A stretch of DNA of 64,000 nt, from the NCBI RefSeq assembly GCF_048266365.1, contig NZ_JBLWZP010000005.1:124001-188000 (forward strand), written 5' to 3'. A program made the translations under genes and the position numbers. The notes under the pieces are model-generated. The model saw only the letters and a program-made list of their open reading frames with translations, ran no database searches and was not told the origin of the DNA. The stretch is from Galbibacter sp048266365 (GTDB lineage Bacteria; Bacteroidota; Bacteroidia; Flavobacteriales; Flavobacteriaceae). This document shows, piece after piece, positions 7,298-16,613 of this stretch (positions are counted from its first letter, which is position 1; each line of letters begins with the position of its first letter).

Positions 7298-8032
7298 ATG
7301 AGAAAAATAGTAGCGTATCCACTCTCGGTAATTTACCTATTATGTTTTGGACTTCTTCTAGTTATATTCCATCCCATACAATGGATATCCCATAGGGCAT
7401 TTGGTTATCAAGCCCATATGCGATCCGTTGAAGCGCTCAATTGGTTTTTAATGCATAGTTTACTGATTTTAGGGAATCGCGTTCACTTTAAAAACCCCTA
7501 TACGATCTCAACACAGACCCCGTGTATTATCATCGCGAACCATCAGAGCATGTACGACATCTCTCCAATTGTTTGGCATATGAGAAAACACGATCCTAAG
7601 TTTATCAGCAAAAAAGAACTAGGAAAAGGAATTCCCAGCGTGTCTTATAACCTTAGACACGGTGGAGCAGCACTTATTGATCGCAAGGATAAGGAGCAGA
7701 GCTTTAAAGAAATTCTAAAACTTGCTAATTCTGCCAATGAGAATGGTCGTTCGGTGGTTATATTTCCAGAAGGAACCCGATCTAGAAATGGTCAACCAAA
7801 GCGATTCCAACAAGGTGGGTTAAAGATCTTACTTAAAAAAATGCCCCATGCAACCCTAGTTCCAATCAGCATAAACAATTCATGGAAAACCCTTCGCTAC
7901 GGAAAGTTTCCTTATGGGATTGGCTATACATTGGAATTTGAAGTTCACGAGCCTATTACCACTAGAGATTTACCTCCGGAAGAACTGATTACTAAAGTTG
8001 AGCAGACTATCTTTGCAGCCATAAAACCTTGA
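7298..8032 (+). CDS. 1-acyl-sn-glycerol-3-phosphate acyltransferase family protein (PlsC-like)
   Basis: A 244-residue membrane-associated acyltransferase. The catalytic NHX4D motif is NHQSMYD near residue 82 and the phosphate-binding motif is FPEGTRSRNG near residue 158. One or two hydrophobic segments at residues 5-25 and 45-60 anchor it. It probably acylates lysophosphatidic acid in phospholipid synthesis, or a related lipid; paralogs are common in this group. Its TGA ends two bases before the ATG of the HD-domain gene. Confidence 0.9.
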   Translation: MRKIVAYPLSVIYLLCFGLLLVIFHPIQWISHRAFGYQAHMRSVEALNWFLMHSLLILGNRVHFKNPYTISTQTPCIIIANHQSMYDISPIVWHMRKHDPKFISKKELGKGIPSVSYNLRHGGAALIDRKDKEQSFKEILKLANSANENGRSVVIFPEGTRSRNGQPKRFQQGGLKILLKKMPHATLVPISINNSWKTLRYGKFPYGIGYTLEFEVHEPITTRDLPPEELITKVEQTIFAAIKP

Positions 8033-8034
8033 GC

Positions 8035-8691
8035 ATGGACAACGTCCAAATCATAGAAAAAACCATAAGTTTTGTCAAACAAACCCTCAAAGAAGCTGAA
8101 GGGGGACATGACTGGTTTCACATACAACGCGTGTTCAACAACGCCATGCTTATCGCCAAAGATGAAACCAAAGCATCACCTCTTGTGGTTGGTCTTGGTG
8201 CCTTACTTCATGATATAGCAGATTCCAAATTTCACCAAGGTGATGAGACAATCGGCCCTAAAATAGCACAGAATTTTCTAGAAAGCCTCGCTGTTCAGCC
8301 CTCAGTAATAAAACAGGTGGTTGCGATCATCAACAACATTTCATTTAAGGGCGGAAATTTCAAACAAACTTATCAAAGTCTCGAACTGCACATCGTTCAA
8401 GACGCTGATCGCCTGGATGCCATAGGAGCCATAGGAATTGCGCGTTGCTTTAATTACGGTGGGTTCAAAAACAGAAAGTTATACGACCCTGAAGTGTCAC
8501 CAAACTTGCAAATGAGCAAGGAACAATACAAAAATAGCCAATCCCCTACAATCAATCACTTTTACGAAAAGCTGTTGCAGCTCAAAGACAGAATGAATAC
8601 CGAAACAGGCAAAAGGATCGCTGAAAAGCGTCATGCATTCATGGAATTGTACTTAGAGCAATTTTACGCAGAAATCGAAGGCGAGCGGTAG
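8035..8691 (+). CDS. HD domain phosphohydrolase
   Basis: A 218-residue protein of the YedJ-type HD family. The metal ligands are visible: H in GGHDWFHIQRV, HD in LLHDIADSKFH and D in VQDADRLDAIGAIGIAR. Such proteins hydrolyse phosphate esters of nucleotides or unknown small molecules. I use the ATG rather than a TTG two codons upstream that overlaps the previous stop. Third gene of the phosphatase-acyltransferase run, convergent with the regulator of the glycan locus. Confidence 0.9.
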   Translation: MDNVQIIEKTISFVKQTLKEAEGGHDWFHIQRVFNNAMLIAKDETKASPLVVGLGALLHDIADSKFHQGDETIGPKIAQNFLESLAVQPSVIKQVVAIINNISFKGGNFKQTYQSLELHIVQDADRLDAIGAIGIARCFNYGGFKNRKLYDPEVSPNLQMSKEQYKNSQSPTINHFYEKLLQLKDRMNTETGKRIAEKRHAFMELYLEQFYAEIEGER

Positions 8692-8695
8692 CCAT

Positions 8696-11584
8696 CTATA
8701 CTAGTTCTGTCAAAAACTCATGTAAATTATCTTCATGCTCGAGATCCAGCTTCTTTCGTAGGCGATATCTTAAGGTTTCTACGCCTCGAACTGAAATATT
8801 AAGTAATGGCGAAATTTCCTTATTACTCAAATCCATTTTTATAAAAGCACATAGCCGCAACTCCTTTTTGGAAAGATTAGGGTATAATTCTTTGAGTTTT
8901 TCAAAAAACTCATGATGCACCTTTTCAAAATTTACATCAAAGACCTCCATATACTCTTCCCCAATTTTATGTTGATGTAGCTTTCTAAATATTTCCGTGA
9001 TTTTTTCTCTGGAACTTTGAGTTTTAACCAAGCTGCGCAATTGCTTTAAATCAAACTGTAAATCATTGAAAATATCCTTCTTATTAACTAATTGCATGGT
9101 GTAATTAGCCAATTCTTTACTCTTATCAATAATATCATTCTCTAAGAGTTCTTTATCCTTCTTAAAACGCTCCTTTTCATGTTGAAGTTTAAGGCTTTCA
9201 ATTTCCAACTCTAACATTCGTTTAGCCTTCATGTTGGCTTTGTGAATCTTCAAATTTTCCTTCTCTATGGATCTTTTTATAAGCTTTGACCCCAACCATA
9301 AAAGACTTACAAATATTAGCAAGAAAAATATTCGGAAAAAAGTGGTCTGGTACCATTTGGGTAGGACTTCAAAACGATAACTCGTTTCTAAACCTTGATT
9401 ACCTTTTAAGTCTCTACTTTTAACCGTGAATAAGTAACTACCTGGTTTTAAGTGCGCATATTCTTTAAAATTTAACTCTGTCCATTCGGACCAGCCAATA
9501 TTCAGCCCCTTCAAACGATATTTATATTGAATTTCACTTCCAGAAATTAATTCGGGAACAGCATATTCGAAACGAATAAGGTCGTTGTCGAAAGGTAAAC
9601 CTATAGTGTGCTCTGGATGAAGTGGCAGTTGCCCCTTCTCTTGATTATAAGATTTGGTAACACTATTGATAACAGTCTTGGCAACGACATCATGATTCCT
9701 CTCCAAATCAAAAAGAAATATCCCATCAGTGGTTCCCATTAATACTTTGTGACCTTGAATAGGTAGTACGGCTTCCATTCCCCTATTGAGCTGACCTTTA
9801 ACCTTTAAAAAAGGTCTACTAACAACACCCTGGAGGCTATCTGTAGAAGTAAAATAACCCAGTTGATTATCCTGAACGACCCATGTAGTGTCTTTATGTT
9901 GTATGATTTTACGTGTATTTTTAGTAGTATCTAAAATGCGATTCAACGCAGCATAAGGCACAAAGGAATTATCAGGTTCGAAATAACTGTAAACGCCATT
10001 ATTACTAGTAAATACAATATCATCGTTCCATCTAAATACGTTAATATTGTAAGGAGACTTAAAGCCATTTTTATCCGTATATTGATCAATGGAATTCACA
10101 TGATCATATGAAGGATCGATTCTAATTTTAAAAACTCCCTTATACCCGTGACAAACCCAAAATGTATTAGGCTCATCTGCCGCTATAATATCCCTACTAG
10201 ATTCCGAAAATCCATTTAACCTATTGCGAAGCGTGTATTTACCATCTTGAAACGAAATGACCGATAACCCTATATAACCACCAGCTAGAAACATATTCTC
10301 TTGTCCTGGTATATCAAGAATTCCCCAAATTCCAAAATTGGTAAGTCGAGTCACATTTTCATTTTCATAAACATAAAGTCCCTTGTGATGGCCAATGAAT
10401 AATTTTCCATCCTTTTCAGTTAATGACCATGCCTGTCCCTGAAGTTCTGAGATTAATTCAAAACTAAAACCTCCAGGGGCATCTTCTGTGATTTTTGAAA
10501 CAAACACCCCTTTATTTGAAGCTACAAAGAGACGATTACGATAGATAATCAGATCATAAACCTTAGTCGCATCAAAAAACTTTACACTCTCAGTCTTTGC
10601 ATTGATAAAGTCCAACCCATTATACAACATAACCCATATGCCATTATCAACCGCCAAAAGATTTAATACGGAAGGATTCTGAATTTCAGCAAAAGTTGAA
10701 GGCACTTCAATACGCTTACCGTTAGAATTCAACATTCTAATCCTAGAACTCAATGTCCCTAATACAAAAGTATCTCCCTTATGAATTGAATTAATAATTT
10801 GGTCGCGATTCTGATCCTTAAAAACATCCTCCCAAAAAACAAGTTCACCAGTTTCTAAATTTCCTTTATAAATTAAACCATTCTCTAGAACAATTAAAAG
10901 CTCGCGAGGCTCTTTACTCGGCCATATTCCTTTAACAGCATTATCCATAATCGGCAATGCATCAAAAACCTGCGTCAATTGGGTGGTCTTAGGGTTAAAG
11001 CTTAGTATGCCTTTATGTATATCTTGAACATAATAGGTATCATTAACCACGTTGGCATACATAAAATCGACAGTCGAAGGAATAATCGTATTCCTGTTCT
11101 CACTAACAACTATAAGTTGTTTATAACATCTAAATATAATGTTCTCTCCAAGCTGATTTATTTGTTCAATATTCTCCAACTCTTTCCCCTGAAGTGCCAA
11201 TTCCCCAATCATAGATTGATAGAAATAATCTCCAACACTGTCGCGTTGGATTTTTCCAAAATCGTTGTATCCTCCTGCATAAATAGTACCATTTTCAGCG
11301 GCTAACAGTGATCGTACTGAAGAGCTATTAGGCAGACCAACTGTAATCCAACGTTCTCCGTCATAAATCACAACACCATCATTATTTCCAAAATAAAGAA
11401 CGCCATCAACCCCACGACAAGAAGACCAAAATTCAGAATCCCCCATATAATCCAAGCGGTCAAAATGAATAACTTCAGGCAAGTTGGCAATGGATTTACT
11501 TAAATCATAGAACGATTGTTGAGCGATGGCTGTGCATGACATACCTAATAAAATCCATTTAACTACGGATAATTTCAATTTCAT
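8696..11584 (-). CDS. Propeller/Y_Y_Y-domain transcriptional regulator with LuxR-type HTH
   Basis: A 962-residue membrane-spanning regulator. A signal peptide (to about AIAQQ, residue 23) is followed by a long two-component-regulator-type beta-propeller region, a Y_Y_Y domain (around EIQYKYRLKGLNIGWSEW), one membrane helix (FFRIFFLLIFVSLLWLG), a long charged coiled coil and a C-terminal LuxR-type HTH (SKKELRLCAFIKMDLSNKEI then RGVETLRYRLRKKL). It has no histidine kinase or receiver domain, so it is not a hybrid two-component system; periplasmic glycan binding is probably passed directly to the DNA-binding domain. Divergent from susC, which it most likely controls. Confidence 0.92.
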   Translation of the reverse strand: MKLKLSVVKWILLGMSCTAIAQQSFYDLSKSIANLPEVIHFDRLDYMGDSEFWSSCRGVDGVLYFGNNDGVVIYDGERWITVGLPNSSSVRSLLAAENGTIYAGGYNDFGKIQRDSVGDYFYQSMIGELALQGKELENIEQINQLGENIIFRCYKQLIVVSENRNTIIPSTVDFMYANVVNDTYYVQDIHKGILSFNPKTTQLTQVFDALPIMDNAVKGIWPSKEPRELLIVLENGLIYKGNLETGELVFWEDVFKDQNRDQIINSIHKGDTFVLGTLSSRIRMLNSNGKRIEVPSTFAEIQNPSVLNLLAVDNGIWVMLYNGLDFINAKTESVKFFDATKVYDLIIYRNRLFVASNKGVFVSKITEDAPGGFSFELISELQGQAWSLTEKDGKLFIGHHKGLYVYENENVTRLTNFGIWGILDIPGQENMFLAGGYIGLSVISFQDGKYTLRNRLNGFSESSRDIIAADEPNTFWVCHGYKGVFKIRIDPSYDHVNSIDQYTDKNGFKSPYNINVFRWNDDIVFTSNNGVYSYFEPDNSFVPYAALNRILDTTKNTRKIIQHKDTTWVVQDNQLGYFTSTDSLQGVVSRPFLKVKGQLNRGMEAVLPIQGHKVLMGTTDGIFLFDLERNHDVVAKTVINSVTKSYNQEKGQLPLHPEHTIGLPFDNDLIRFEYAVPELISGSEIQYKYRLKGLNIGWSEWTELNFKEYAHLKPGSYLFTVKSRDLKGNQGLETSYRFEVLPKWYQTTFFRIFFLLIFVSLLWLGSKLIKRSIEKENLKIHKANMKAKRMLELEIESLKLQHEKERFKKDKELLENDIIDKSKELANYTMQLVNKKDIFNDLQFDLKQLRSLVKTQSSREKITEIFRKLHQHKIGEEYMEVFDVNFEKVHHEFFEKLKELYPNLSKKELRLCAFIKMDLSNKEISPLLNISVRGVETLRYRLRKKLDLEHEDNLHEFLTELV

Positions 11585-11883
11585 ACAGGAGGTAATTAGT
11601 TTATCAAATTACGTTATTTTAAACAAAGTACCCAAGTAATTGATTATTAACAAACATTTTAATCTGCTATTTATCAACTTTATAACTGAAATGACGTAGT
11701 CAACGCGTATTACGGTATTTTCTTGACGTATTCAAGGTGTAACCTTAAATGAGTATTCTTTTTTTTCAAATCATACATTAGTTGCATTAAATCTAACTGA
11801 GAAGACTAGAACTGTTTAACAGTATCATTATCTGATGTTATACTAGTCAACTTATAAACTAACTCAATTAATCTAATTAACTT
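11585..11883. promoter_or_regulatory. Divergent control region of the glycan locus
   Basis: This 299-base AT-rich gap separates the regulator from susC. It contains the paired symmetric repeats annotated separately and a small inverted repeat AAGGT-GTA-ACCTT at 11734-11746 overlapping the second repeat. A related half-site, TAGTCAA, occurs at 11844-11850 close to susC. No match to TAnnTTTG was found on the susC side, so the susC promoter is probably activator-dependent. Confidence 0.6.
11692..11735. repeat. Paired symmetric operator-like repeats
   Basis: TGACGTAGTCAA and TGACGTATTCAA differ at one of 12 bases and start 32 bases apart, close to three helical turns. Each is itself symmetric: TGAC-GTA-GTCA in the first copy, TTGA-CGTAT-TCAA in the second. 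The arrangement suits two dimers of an HTH regulator on one DNA face, and the divergent LuxR-type regulator is the obvious candidate. Confidence 0.55.
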
Positions 11884-14800
11884 ATGAAACTAAAAAAGTA
11901 TTTATGGTTCTGCTTTTGGTGCATCAGCACAACAGTTTTTGCACAATCTAATGAAATCACTGGTCTAGTTCAAGAAGAAAGCGGCGTCCCACTTCCCGGT
12001 GCCAGCATCCAGATCAAAGGTACCCAACGAGCAACAGTGACTGATTTCGATGGTAATTTCAGCATTCAAGGCTCAGCTGGTGAGACTTTACTGATATCCT
12101 ATATAGGATATCAAACTCAAGAGATCATTATTGGATCCAATACCGAATTGGAAATTCAATTAATGTTAGACACTCAAGCTTTAGATGAAGTAGTAGTCGT
12201 AGGTTATGGCACACAGAAAAAAAGTGTTGTAACTGGTGCTATTTCTAGCATTAAGGGCGAAGATCTGGAAGATCTCCCAATTACCCGCGTAGAACAGTCC
12301 TTACAAGGAAGAACTTCCGGAATTACCATTGCTTCAAATTCTGGACAACCAGGATCTTCATCAACAGTACGTGTGCGCGGAATTACAACCTTTGGAAATA
12401 ATAATCCACTTTGGGTGATAGATGGTGTAGTTGTAGATGCCGGAGGTATTGGATATCTAAATCAGTCTGATATCAAATCTATTGAAGTTTTAAAAGATGC
12501 TGCCTCTCAGGCAATCTATGGCGCTAGAGCAGCCGCAGGTGTTATCCTTGTTACAACAAAAAAGGGAACATCCGGGAAATTAACAGTAAACTACAATGGA
12601 TACACTGGAGTATCCGCTGCAGCACAGAAACTGGATTTACTAAATGCTAGGCAATACGCTACATTAATAAATGAAGCCAACACCAATTCAGGTGGGGCTA
12701 CTGTATTTCCAAATGTAGAGTCATTAGGAGCAGGAACAGATTGGCAGGATGTCATTTTCAACAATAGTGCTCAGAGAACTGGACAAGAGATAAGTCTGAG
12801 CGGTGGCAACGATGTATCAACCTTTTACGCTTCTTTTGGCTTTCTAGAACAGGAAGGTATTGTTTTATCTGATATTTCAAAATACAAAAGAAATAGCATA
12901 CGTTTAAACTCTACCCATAAAATATCCAAGATGATTAGCTTTGGGCAAACTGCCGGATACTCAAGAGAAAAAAATGTAGGCATTGGGAATACTAACAGCG
13001 AATTTGGAGGACCCTTAAGTTCCGCGATTAATTTAGATCCAACTACACCCCTGATTGAAACTGATCCCGGTAAGTTAAATTCAACTCCGTACACCAATCC
13101 TTCCATTATAAAGGCGCCAAACGGAATGCCATATGGAATTTCGTCCATGGTTGGTCAAGAGATGTCTAATCCATTGGCATACCAACAAACTAGATCAGGA
13201 AACTACGGGTGGTCGGACAATTTTGTCGCCAATGCGTATGTGGAACTCGAACCTTTAGAAGGGCTTAAATTTAGAAGTACACTTGGAGGTAAGTTGTCCT
13301 ATTGGGGCGGAGAGAGTTTTACTCCCGTATACTATTTGAATGCCTCAAATAATACATCTCAAAACAACATCTCTAGGAACACTCACAAAGGGTTTGGTTG
13401 GAATATTGAAAACACTTTATCCTATGATAAAGTACTTGGAAGCCATCACTTTAATGTCCTTTTGGGCCAAGGAACCTACGTTGATAATATCAGTAGCGGT
13501 GAAACTGTTACCTATTTTGATATCCCTACCAACAACTATAAAGAAGCATCCTTTAATTACAGCGTTCCAAAGGATCAAATTGATGCCTCTGCTTATACCA
13601 ATCCGGACCACAGAGTTACTTCTCTGTTTTCCAGGCTGAATTACAACTTTGATGAAAAGTATATTTTTACAGGAATCATCAGACGTGACGGTTCTTCAAG
13701 ATTTGGAGCTAATAATAAATATGGAATTTTCCCTTCCTTCTCCATGGGATGGGTGTTGACCAAAGAGAACTTTTGGAAGGAGAGTCAGTTGATCAATGTT
13801 TTCAAACTAAGAGGAGGATACGGAGTTACCGGAAGTGATGCTATAGGTGATTTTAGATACCTATCTACAATAGGAGATGGACGAAATTATCCCATTGGCA
13901 CCGCTGGATCAGTTGTTATTGGTAATAGCCCGAATGCACCATCCAACCCTGATCTGAAATGGGAAGAAACAACACAAACTAATATTGGATTTGAAGCAAG
14001 ATTATTACAAAACTTCAGTCTTGTATTTGATGTATATAATAAAACCACAAAAGGGATATTACAAGATGTTAGAATTCCAGGATATGTTGGAGCAACCGGT
14101 AATCCAGTTGGAAATGTTGCGGACATGGAAAATAAAGGAATTGATATCGAATTGGGTTACAACAAAACCTTTGGAGAATTCAGCATATCAGCAAATGCTA
14201 ACCTTTCATACCTGGAAAATGAAGTGACTTATCTTGGTAACGATATCGAATATCTATCAGGAGGTCAAACTATTCAGTCAAGCACCTATCCAATCACCAG
14301 AACAGCTGTAGGACAACCGTATAATTCATTTTTTGGTTTTGTTACAGATGGTATATTTCAAAATCAACAAGCCATTAACAGTTATACCAACGCTGAAGGA
14401 AATCAAATTCAACCAAATGCTGTTCCCGGAGATTTCAAATGGAAAGATGTCGATGGAGACGGAAGTATTACAGAAGAAGATCGCGACTTTATAGGTAGTT
14501 CTATTCCAAAATACACCTATGGTTTCACGCTAAATATGGATTACAAAAATTTTGATTTGATGATTTTTGCACAAGGAGCTTCTGGCAATAAAATTTTCCA
14601 GGGTTTAAGACGTCTGGATATTCAAAATGCAAACTATCAGAGCGCAGCACTTAATCGCTGGGTTGGTGAAGGAAGCTCAAATAGTTTTCCAAGGCTGACA
14701 ACCAATGACACTAATAAAAACTTCAGTAATCCTTCTGATTTTTACCTAGAAGATGGAGATTACTTAAGAATCAAAACCATTCAGCTAGGATATAGCTTAC

Positions 14801-14985
14801 CAGATGATATTATATCAAAATTGGGTATTCAAAGACTCCGATTATATATCACTGGCGAAAACCTTTTCACTTTCACTGGTTACACTGGTTATGATCCCGA
14901 AATCGGAGGCGGTGTCTTGGGTATTGATCGTGGTTTTTATCCACAGGCAATAACTGGAATGTTAGGTGTTAATCTTCAATTTTAA
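11884..14985 (+). CDS. SusC/RagA family TonB-linked outer membrane transporter
   Basis: A 1033-residue TonB-dependent glycan importer. In order: signal peptide (to FAQS, about residue 22), a carboxypeptidase-regulatory-like domain (ITGLVQEESGVPLPGASIQIKG), the SusC signature LDEVVVVGYGTQKK near residue 100, a plug domain (VRVRGITTFGNNNPLWVIDG) and a long beta-barrel ending in an aromatic residue (GVNLQF). It forms the outer-membrane channel closed by the SusD lipoprotein encoded 12 bases downstream. The substrate is set by the linked GH30 and GH5 enzymes. First gene of the locus operon. Confidence 0.97.
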   Translation: MKLKKYLWFCFWCISTTVFAQSNEITGLVQEESGVPLPGASIQIKGTQRATVTDFDGNFSIQGSAGETLLISYIGYQTQEIIIGSNTELEIQLMLDTQALDEVVVVGYGTQKKSVVTGAISSIKGEDLEDLPITRVEQSLQGRTSGITIASNSGQPGSSSTVRVRGITTFGNNNPLWVIDGVVVDAGGIGYLNQSDIKSIEVLKDAASQAIYGARAAAGVILVTTKKGTSGKLTVNYNGYTGVSAAAQKLDLLNARQYATLINEANTNSGGATVFPNVESLGAGTDWQDVIFNNSAQRTGQEISLSGGNDVSTFYASFGFLEQEGIVLSDISKYKRNSIRLNSTHKISKMISFGQTAGYSREKNVGIGNTNSEFGGPLSSAINLDPTTPLIETDPGKLNSTPYTNPSIIKAPNGMPYGISSMVGQEMSNPLAYQQTRSGNYGWSDNFVANAYVELEPLEGLKFRSTLGGKLSYWGGESFTPVYYLNASNNTSQNNISRNTHKGFGWNIENTLSYDKVLGSHHFNVLLGQGTYVDNISSGETVTYFDIPTNNYKEASFNYSVPKDQIDASAYTNPDHRVTSLFSRLNYNFDEKYIFTGIIRRDGSSRFGANNKYGIFPSFSMGWVLTKENFWKESQLINVFKLRGGYGVTGSDAIGDFRYLSTIGDGRNYPIGTAGSVVIGNSPNAPSNPDLKWEETTQTNIGFEARLLQNFSLVFDVYNKTTKGILQDVRIPGYVGATGNPVGNVADMENKGIDIELGYNKTFGEFSISANANLSYLENEVTYLGNDIEYLSGGQTIQSSTYPITRTAVGQPYNSFFGFVTDGIFQNQQAINSYTNAEGNQIQPNAVPGDFKWKDVDGDGSITEEDRDFIGSSIPKYTYGFTLNMDYKNFDLMIFAQGASGNKIFQGLRRLDIQNANYQSAALNRWVGEGSSNSFPRLTTNDTNKNFSNPSDFYLEDGDYLRIKTIQLGYSLPDDIISKLGIQRLRLYITGENLFTFTGYTGYDPEIGGGVLGIDRGFYPQAITGMLGVNLQF

Positions 14986-14997
14986 AACAAAAAGAAC

Positions 14998-16503
14998 ATG
15001 AAAATTAAAGTGATAAAACAAACAATTCTAATACTTGGAATCTTAGCGATTACAGGTTCTTGCTCTAAGGATTACCTAGAGGTTCGTCCTGAAGGCACTC
15101 CATTAGAGGAAAACTATTATTCAACGCAAGAAGAAGCCTTTTCTGGTCTGATTTCAGTTTATGACGCTTTAGGAAAACAGTCCAAAGGTTTTGAAAACAT
15201 GATCACCATGTTTAATGCAGGATCAGATGATCATTATGCAGGAGGTGGCGGCGCAACAGACGGAGCAGGTATACAGTCATTCTCTAACTATAGTCTTGAC
15301 GCTTCCACCCTCCCTGCAAGTTATTGGAATGATTTCTACCAGGGTATATTCAGAGCCAATGTTTTAATTGACAAATTACCTGAGGTTCCCATGGAAGAAA
15401 CCTTGAAACGTCGGTACTCTGCAGAAGCAAAAACTTTAAGAGCCTATTTCTATTTTGAATTGGTTCGCATTTATAGAAACATTCCTTTAATTGTGGATCC
15501 CTTAAAAACCTCTGAGATTTATGAAGTCCTACAGGCAGATCCGGCAGAGGTTTACAAACAAATAGAAACCGATTTAAATGAGGCCATTCCAGAATTACCT
15601 GTTAAGCTAGCCGACATTGAAAATGAAGCTGGGAGAATCACCCAAGGTGCTGCAATGGCAATCTTAGGTAAGGCTTATTTATACCAGGGGGAAAATCAAC
15701 TTGCCGCCGAAACTTTGGCGCAGGTCAATGGTACCCCTGGAGGTACGAGTAAATATGGATATAAATTATTAGATGACTTCAGCAGTCTATGGACAATTAG
15801 CAACAAATTCAACACTGAATCCATTCTAAACTCCGCTCATACCGATAAATCCAACGCAGGATGGGGTAACTGGGGATCGGGTTCTGACGAAGGTAATTCT
15901 GTCAATATCATGGTAGGACCAAGAAATTACAATGCCATGGGTGGACCCGATTATGTAGCGGGTTGGAGTTTCAACCCTATTACACAGGATTTATATGATC
16001 AAATGGAAAATGATCCTAGATTTGATGCCACCATTGCCGATGTAAAAGCATTGAAAGAAGATGGATTGGCAGATTATTCACCAGGATACATGGATACCGG
16101 ATATTTCTTGAAAAAGTTTATGCCGCTTAATTCTGATAAATCCACAGGAGGTGGTAACGTAGAATTGAATTTTAAACAAAATATGTATATCATTCGCCTG
16201 GCAGACACCTATCTTATGGAAGCAGAAGCATTGGGTGGTCAAGGTAGTCGTGCACAAGCATTGTTGGATGCTGTTAGAAGTAGAGTTGGCCTTGCCTCTG
16301 TTCCAGTTAGCCTAGATGCCATCTTCCACGAAAGAAGGATGGAACTGGCTGGTGAAGGTCACAGGTGGTTTGATTTGGTTAGGACTGGAAGAGCAGCATC
16401 AAAACTGTCTGACAGAGGATTCACAAAAGGAAAAAATGAAATCTTTCCTATCCCGCTCCAAGAATTGGAAAATACATTATTAGAGCAGAATCCTAATTAT
16501 TAA
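14998..16503 (+). CDS. SusD/RagB family glycan-binding lipoprotein
   Basis: A 501-residue surface lipoprotein with a signal peptide and lipobox (LAITGSCSKDYLEV, lipidated cysteine near residue 22). The helical SusD core (YWNDFYQGIFRANVLIDKLPE, AKTLRAYFYFELVRIYRNIPL) and the C-terminal SusD signature (IFHERRMELAGEGHRWFDLVRTG) are intact. It binds the oligo- or polysaccharide outside the cell and acts as the lid on SusC. The next gene lies 110 bases away across a strong hairpin, so susCD and the enzymes may be expressed at different levels. Confidence 0.97.
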   Translation: MKIKVIKQTILILGILAITGSCSKDYLEVRPEGTPLEENYYSTQEEAFSGLISVYDALGKQSKGFENMITMFNAGSDDHYAGGGGATDGAGIQSFSNYSLDASTLPASYWNDFYQGIFRANVLIDKLPEVPMEETLKRRYSAEAKTLRAYFYFELVRIYRNIPLIVDPLKTSEIYEVLQADPAEVYKQIETDLNEAIPELPVKLADIENEAGRITQGAAMAILGKAYLYQGENQLAAETLAQVNGTPGGTSKYGYKLLDDFSSLWTISNKFNTESILNSAHTDKSNAGWGNWGSGSDEGNSVNIMVGPRNYNAMGGPDYVAGWSFNPITQDLYDQMENDPRFDATIADVKALKEDGLADYSPGYMDTGYFLKKFMPLNSDKSTGGGNVELNFKQNMYIIRLADTYLMEAEALGGQGSRAQALLDAVRSRVGLASVPVSLDAIFHERRMELAGEGHRWFDLVRTGRAASKLSDRGFTKGKNEIFPIPLQELENTLLEQNPNY

Positions 16504-16548
16504 TGTTTTTAAAAATCTAAGGCTACATAATTACAGCCGTGAGTAACA

Positions 16549-16590
16549 ATAGGGAAGTTATCGTTTGTAAATTTATGATAACTTCCCTAT
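16549..16590 (+). promoter_or_regulatory. 14-bp perfect hairpin between susD and the first GH30 gene
   Basis: ATAGGGAAGTTATC pairs perfectly with GATAACTTCCCTAT across a 14-base loop. The bases after it (CTCAAAATA) are not a U-tract, so it is not a classical terminator. It may protect the susCD part of the transcript from 3' degradation or bind a protein or small RNA. Confidence 0.7.
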
Positions 16591-16613
16591 CTCAAAATAT
16601 ATTAAAACCAGTT

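Noticed and set aside
8696..11584. Calling the glycan locus regulator a hybrid two-component system
   Set aside because: No histidine kinase H box, ATPase domain or receiver domain is present; the C-terminus is a LuxR-type HTH after a coiled coil.
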